A stretch of 64,000 bases of DNA, from contig NC_088323.1 of NCBI RefSeq assembly GCF_910592395.1, positions 9,546,001 through 9,610,000 on the forward strand, written 5' to 3'. The position numbers and the translations under genes were made by a program. Below the pieces are notes generated by a model. That model worked only from the letters and a program-made list of their open reading frames with translations, made no database searches and was not told where the DNA came from. Shown here in pieces: positions 59,471 to 64,000 of the stretch. Numbering within the stretch: position 1 is the first letter of the stretch; each line of letters starts with the position of its first letter. Source of the DNA: Lineus longissimus (lineage: Eukaryota > Nemertea > Pilidiophora > Heteronemertea > Lineidae).

Positions 59471-60843
59471 TTTATGATTTACGTTTCAGGAATCTGAAAT
59501 AATGATATTACAATTTACTAGATAATAGATTCTGTGGATGACCAGATCGAACGTAACGTGACTTGCTTGGACGAGGCGTGGTACACTTCTAATCGTCCGA
59601 CCAACTACATGTATTAACTTACTGAGTTTACAATGGCTCCTAGGCCTAACGCCAGCAATGCCAATGGGACATGGACTGATGGAGATTGTAAGAGGGCGTG
59701 GCCAATCCATCAACACCCCGTCATGTCAGGGATTCTGAATTCGTTCCCAATCCCAATCACATCTCAGCTGCCCTTTTACAACGTGCATGCCATGCCATGC
59801 ATCATTGCATGTGTAGGCCTGTACATTCCTGAACTGCGAAATTGCCGGCTACACTGCACTGCACTGCATGTGTTCCGCGCTAATTACCGATCGGCGCTAT
59901 CTTGGCCGCGCAATCATGTGCACCGTAGTCCGTACGTATCATGGTATTCGCTAGCGGTTATGGATGGGGGCCCTATGCATGATGATTATGAACAGATCTG
60001 CTTGCCTTAGGCCTATAATGCAGTTCACAATCAACCTATTCAATACGTTATTTTTGAAAAAGATGGTTATATCAATATCGAGACCATGGAGGTATTGTCC
60101 ATGCCAAAACTTACATCTCTCGTATAAAAGGTAACTTGATCGCACTCATGGGAATCGACACGTGAGAATGATGTTGTTGTGTTTAACGACTAATTCCTTC
60201 CTAGCCGTGTAGTTTACCGAATAGTGACCAGTTCGGCCGGTCGGTCGGTCGCAGCCCCACCCATCACAATCAATCGTGTCAATAACAAAATGGGTGAAGC
60301 TGAGACATATTCATTATAGTCCGCATAAGGTTTGGGAAAACCACTCCCTGAAACAAGACTAACAGCTCCAAACTGGATGAAAATTAGAATAGACTGGGAA
60401 AAAACCATATTACAGATAATATGTCCAAGAAAAACGATGCAAAATGGTCATCGTGGTGGTATTCTAATCTGAAGAACGAATTTTGTTAGGACCTCAACTC
60501 GATTGAGACTGAGTTTCATTGGACCAAATTCACACTGCCAGAGAAGAAAGGAGGCCCTTATTCCGGGACTTCTTCAAATTGATTTCCAGGCATCACCACC
60601 GCGCGAGTTCTCAGTCCAGGTTTAAAATTGAATGTCCTTCTGACAAACTCTTTGATGTAGTCAGACTGCCCGTTTTATTCAAGTCATCCGATCTACAGTC
60701 ACTACAATCAATCGTGTCACCAAAACGGGTAAAGCTGAGATAGATATGGTCATTATTTAATTATAGTCATTATATAGCCCGCATAATATGCGGTAACTCT
60801 GTTGTTAAGTCTGCATTGACCTTACGGGTGCTTTGTCCTCATA
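59471..60843. other. Upstream flank of the pseudokinase gene; no gene recognised
   Basis: Frames such as 59633-60010 (plus) have no motif. Words at 60264-60325 recur at 60705-60790 (aatcaatcgtgtca, gggt-aagctgagata, gcccgcataa), a small diverged duplication. The pseudokinase promoter should lie in the first few hundred bases here, but I see no defensible motif. Confidence 0.4.
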
Positions 60844-62247
60844 GGTCTGTCTCATTATAGAACGTTAGGGACAGACGGGAACCTAAGAAGTACCTAATTC
60901 AACGTACCATGCTTGTTAACTTTGATGCTATTGGTTACACGAGCATTACCACCAGGGCTGCGCTGCTGTGATGAATACATATGTAAGGTCCTTCTTCTGA
61001 TTGGTGGTCACCAAAGCACATTAGGAACGCCCACCTATACATACAATAGCTTTTTGACAACGTGCGTTGGTTAACTGTCAATGAAGGGAAATCGATGTTA
61101 CCGATGTTACCGAATAGGCCTTGTTATAGACAAGCGGTCAATTATTGATAAAAGCCTGGTTGGCTCGTATTAACCAAATTGAGTGTCTTTTTTTATCTAA
61201 GTAGTTACTATGCAAAAGAAAGCGGTTCATTGTTGGACTGTGGCTGAGTAACAGTAACAAGTTATGACTATGATAAGGTTGGGATCCTCAGTCTTTGGGA
61301 TCTCGATTGCGTGTACCGTTCCATCTATCGCCCCAACAGCATCTGGAATAGTATCCCAGTTGCCCCGCAGTTTTTCCCACTCTTCATCGGTCGGCCATGT
61401 TATACCGTCTTGAAAATAAGTCCACAAAACATCTGTCATAAAATAAAGTTCCCTGCAAACAGATTGCTTGCTGATATCAAACATTGCACTCATCGCAACA
61501 ATGTCCGGATATTTCTTGATCCAATAGAAAAAAAGTAGTAAACGGTTCTCCACCGACAGCAAATGATCTCGGTACCGTCCTGGCCTGTTTTCCAGAAGGG
61601 GCGTAATGTCCTCTACGAGGTGCTGGAAAGAGGCCACTGTCTCACCTGATAGATACCAAAAGTCCATCTGGTGGTTTCTAATCCTGGTAAAGACGTCGTT
61701 ACCACCGTATGGACCATTTGGTTGATTGGTGAGAACTTCATCAAGTCTTGGAGGCAACGGAGGCGGACGCACTTCTAAATTATGAAATGCTGGTGTAAGC
61801 AAAACTGGTGGCGGTGGTATGGGCGGCGGAGCAGCGAACAAAAACATCCTAATTCTCTCCATGGTGAAAGTAGCGTGAGGCCAAGCGACTGCTGGCCAAC
61901 ACAAACCATGGCAATTAAATGTTATCAATAATCAATTCAATTTCGGACAAAGGAATGATATTTTATTGACCATTTTCAATGCGTGTCTAATCATGTCACC
62001 ACAGGGATAAGGCTATACGCATAATAAAGGAAAATTACATGAACCTTCCCATATGGGCGGTCTAATGCCATTGAATGCAATTATTCAGTGCAAAGATCAT
62101 TGTTATATGGCCGGCCTCCATTCAGAACTTGGAACGCAAACGTACTCCACGTGACATGTGAAGCCCTATTAGATTAATCCTACTACGCGTCCATGGACGT
62201 TGATTTTGGTTCCCGTCCGTCCCTTACGTTCTGTTATGAGACAGACC
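60844..62247. mobile_element. Harbinger/ISL2EU-type DNA transposon, internally deleted
   Basis: Terminal inverted repeats GGTCTGTCTCATTATAGAAC (left) and GGTCTGTCTCATAACAGAAC (right, reverse strand) continue for about 40 bp to gggaacc. TA lies outside each end (60842-60843 and 62248-62249). The element is 1.4 kb and carries a truncated HARBI1-like transposase on the minus strand. TA duplication fits ISL2EU-type more than classical Harbinger (TWA), but two bases are too few to decide. Confidence 0.8.
61227..61928 (-). pseudogene. Truncated HARBI1-like (DDE_4) transposase
   Basis: The frame encodes a proline-rich N-terminus (PPPIPPPPVLL), FWYLSGETVASFQHL, SVENRLLLFFYWIKKYPDI (HTH_4 region), MFDISKQSVCREL and WDTIPDAVGAIDGTVHAIEIP. 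The last motif holds the first Asp of the DDE triad. The protein stops about 20 residues later. The second Asp and the Glu are missing, so it is about 230 of a usual 350-400 residues and cannot catalyse transposition. It lies inside matching terminal repeats, so the deletion is internal to the element. The ATG at 61860 (MERIRMFLF) is a plausible start. Confidence 0.82.
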
Positions 62248-62700
62248 TACATAAGACCAATTTGGCCGGATAGTGAACGGAACGAACCCGGCGGGGAATA
62301 ATATACCATCCACAATGGTCAAGATCTTTACAACGGTATCCATACAACGGGGTCACAATGGTCCCCTCTTGGCCTATTAAGAAGGAATTAACAGGAAGAC
62401 AATTTTCACAGCCCACTACTTTTGAGGACTTGCATTCATGGCGGGATAATATTGCAGTAATCATATTTGACAAGAACAAATTATTGATGACATAGCCAGC
62501 GTGATGATTATGATGACATGTCCCCGGCGTGGAAGGAATCATATACCGTGGAGAGAAAGTCCGGGGCCGGTGTAACAGTTTTAAATGCCACCCTCCCCTA
62601 TATCCTTCCCTATTGTATGGTGACGGATAGGTATGGTTCCAGAGACCCAAGCCCTGAGAGACCTTCAATACCTCAGAGATTGAAAGCGCATAATAGAATA
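62248..62700. other. No gene recognised
   Basis: Frames on both strands show no motif. The interval separates the Harbinger-type element from the satellite. Confidence 0.5.
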
Positions 62701-64000
62701 AAGTAAAATGTTCTTATAGATTGTAACACTGAGGTATGTCCCCATATGGAGCTATCAAATCATAACTAGTTCATAAGAACTGGAATGCCATCACTTTATT
62801 GGGACCCAGACCCAAACCTTAACCCTAACCCTAACCCAGTTAAGACAGATTGTGACGTGAGGTGTGGGACATGATATTTAGATTGAAACAGCCAATTATT
62901 ATTGTGATGATTGTTACGATCTATATTAATTGGGGATGACGAAATTGTCAATGACCATGAACTCGAACGATTATGTACAACGTTGTTTTTATAGACTGTT
63001 ATACTCATATGTCCCCATATGGAGCTATCAAATCATCATTCATAACTAGTTCATATGAACTGGAATGCCATCACTATTGGGACCCTAACCCTAACCCCAA
63101 CCCCAACCCCAAACCCAACCCAAACCCAAACCCTAACCCTAATAACCCAAACCCTATATTTAAGACAGATTGTGACGTGAGGTGTGGGACATGATATTTA
63201 GATTGAAACAGCCCAAATACTATTGATATGATTGTTACGATCTATATTAATTGGGGATGACGAAATTGTCAATGTCCATGAACTCCAACGATTGATTATG
63301 TACAACGTCGTTTTTATTGACTGTTTACTGATATGTCCCCATTATGGAGCTATCAAATCATTACTGGTTCATGTACTGGAATGGCATCACACATATTGGA
63401 GTTCAGTTAGTTGGGACAGGTGGTGACATGAGGTGCAGTTTTTTTGCATTGACACAGCCGAAGATGTTGACCATTGACTTGATCCTTTTGGGACAGAGTT
63501 GTGATTGGCTATATGAATGAAGTCGCATGTTCTCTTTAGATTGTTGCACTGATGTATGTTCCCATGATATACAGCTATTACATCGTTACTAGTTCATATA
63601 AACTGGAATGGCATCACACTTATTGGGGACTGGCCAGTTAGGTCAGGTTGTGACACGATTCATGAAATGGACATGTTTCTTTGCATTGGCACAGCCAAAG
63701 ATTGTGATTATTGAGACATGATATTAATTAATTGAACATTCGTCATGAGGACAGAATCGTGAATGCCTAATGTTCTTATAGATTGTTACAATGATGTATG
63801 TCCCCATATAGAGCTATCAAATCATAACTAGTTCATACGAACTGGAATACCATTACTATTGGGGTTCGGTTTATAGTTAGGACAGATTGTGACTTGAGGT
63901 GGACATGATATGTAAATTCATGGAACAGCCAACGATATTGTGCTGATATTGGCCATGAGGACGGAATTGTCAATGCCTATAAAAGTCAAATGTTCTCTAT
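62701..64000 (+). repeat. Satellite array, period about 230-310 bp, continues past the window
   Basis: Units begin near 62702, 62970, 63293, 63528 and 63768 with atgttcttatagattgt or its variants, then atgtccccatatggagctat, caaatcataactagttcata, gaactggaatgccatcac, gacagattgtgacgtgaggt and gacatgatatttag. Units diverge by several per cent and by indels. Runs of CCCTAA/CCCAA-type hexamers lie inside two units (62818-62836 and 63083-63155). No coding content. Confidence 0.88.

Noticed and set aside
62818-63155. Telomere
   Set aside because: Hexamer runs are short, interrupted and inside satellite monomers, with ordinary sequence on both sides.

Overview
This is animal (metazoan) nuclear DNA, not bacterial or viral. 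Coding sequence is split by GT-AG introns, there are non-LTR retrotransposons of the CR1/L2 type, pogo/Tigger-like and Harbinger/ISL2EU-like transposases, many miniature inverted-repeat elements (MITEs) and satellite arrays. The mixture suggests a marine invertebrate, perhaps a deuterostome such as a sea urchin, hemichordate or lancelet. That assignment is inference; the sequence alone does not fix the species.

Layout. 0-0.8 kb: two LINE fragments. 0.8-3.8 kb: copy A of a gene segment on the minus strand (PAN/apple-like exon, a second conserved exon, a 332-residue terminal exon that I do not recognise). 4-24.7 kb: almost pure transposon territory. It includes a four-level nest at 7.2-11.1 kb, satellites at 12.4-13.6 kb, several MITEs with 9-bp target duplications and an apparently perfect 540-bp tandem duplication at 21.9-23.0 kb. 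17-28 kb also holds a G-rich repeat module in about three copies. 27.9-33.4 kb: copy B, the inverted partner of copy A, interrupted by younger insertions. 34.9-36.2 kb: LINE fragment. 36.2-41 kb: MITEs and a dispersed repeat. 41.1-43.0 kb: an intron-bearing pogo-like transposase gene, cut by a CR1-like LINE (43.0-46.6 kb). 46.6-50.6 kb: a truncated MITE, unassigned DNA and a hairpin MITE.

The last 13 kb carry the best host genes. A chromodomain protein gene (51.1-55.3 kb, plus strand) is supported by splice sites, a chromodomain exon and a polyadenylation signal. A four-exon pseudokinase gene (59.5-56.6 kb, minus strand) has splice phases that agree at every junction. They are followed by a Harbinger/ISL2EU-type element with a truncated transposase (60.8-62.2 kb) and a satellite that runs off the window end.

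The items I find most worth following are: (i) the inverted A/B duplication, where both copies of a 332-residue exon stay open although most substitutions between them change amino acids; (ii) the bZIP-like plus pseudokinase fusion gene; (iii) a family of near-palindromic elements with 6-bp target duplications whose arms are arrays of small palindromes; and (iv) the transposon nest, where each insertion can be dated relative to the others because its empty site is readable. All coordinates and comparisons were made by eye; no database search was possible.
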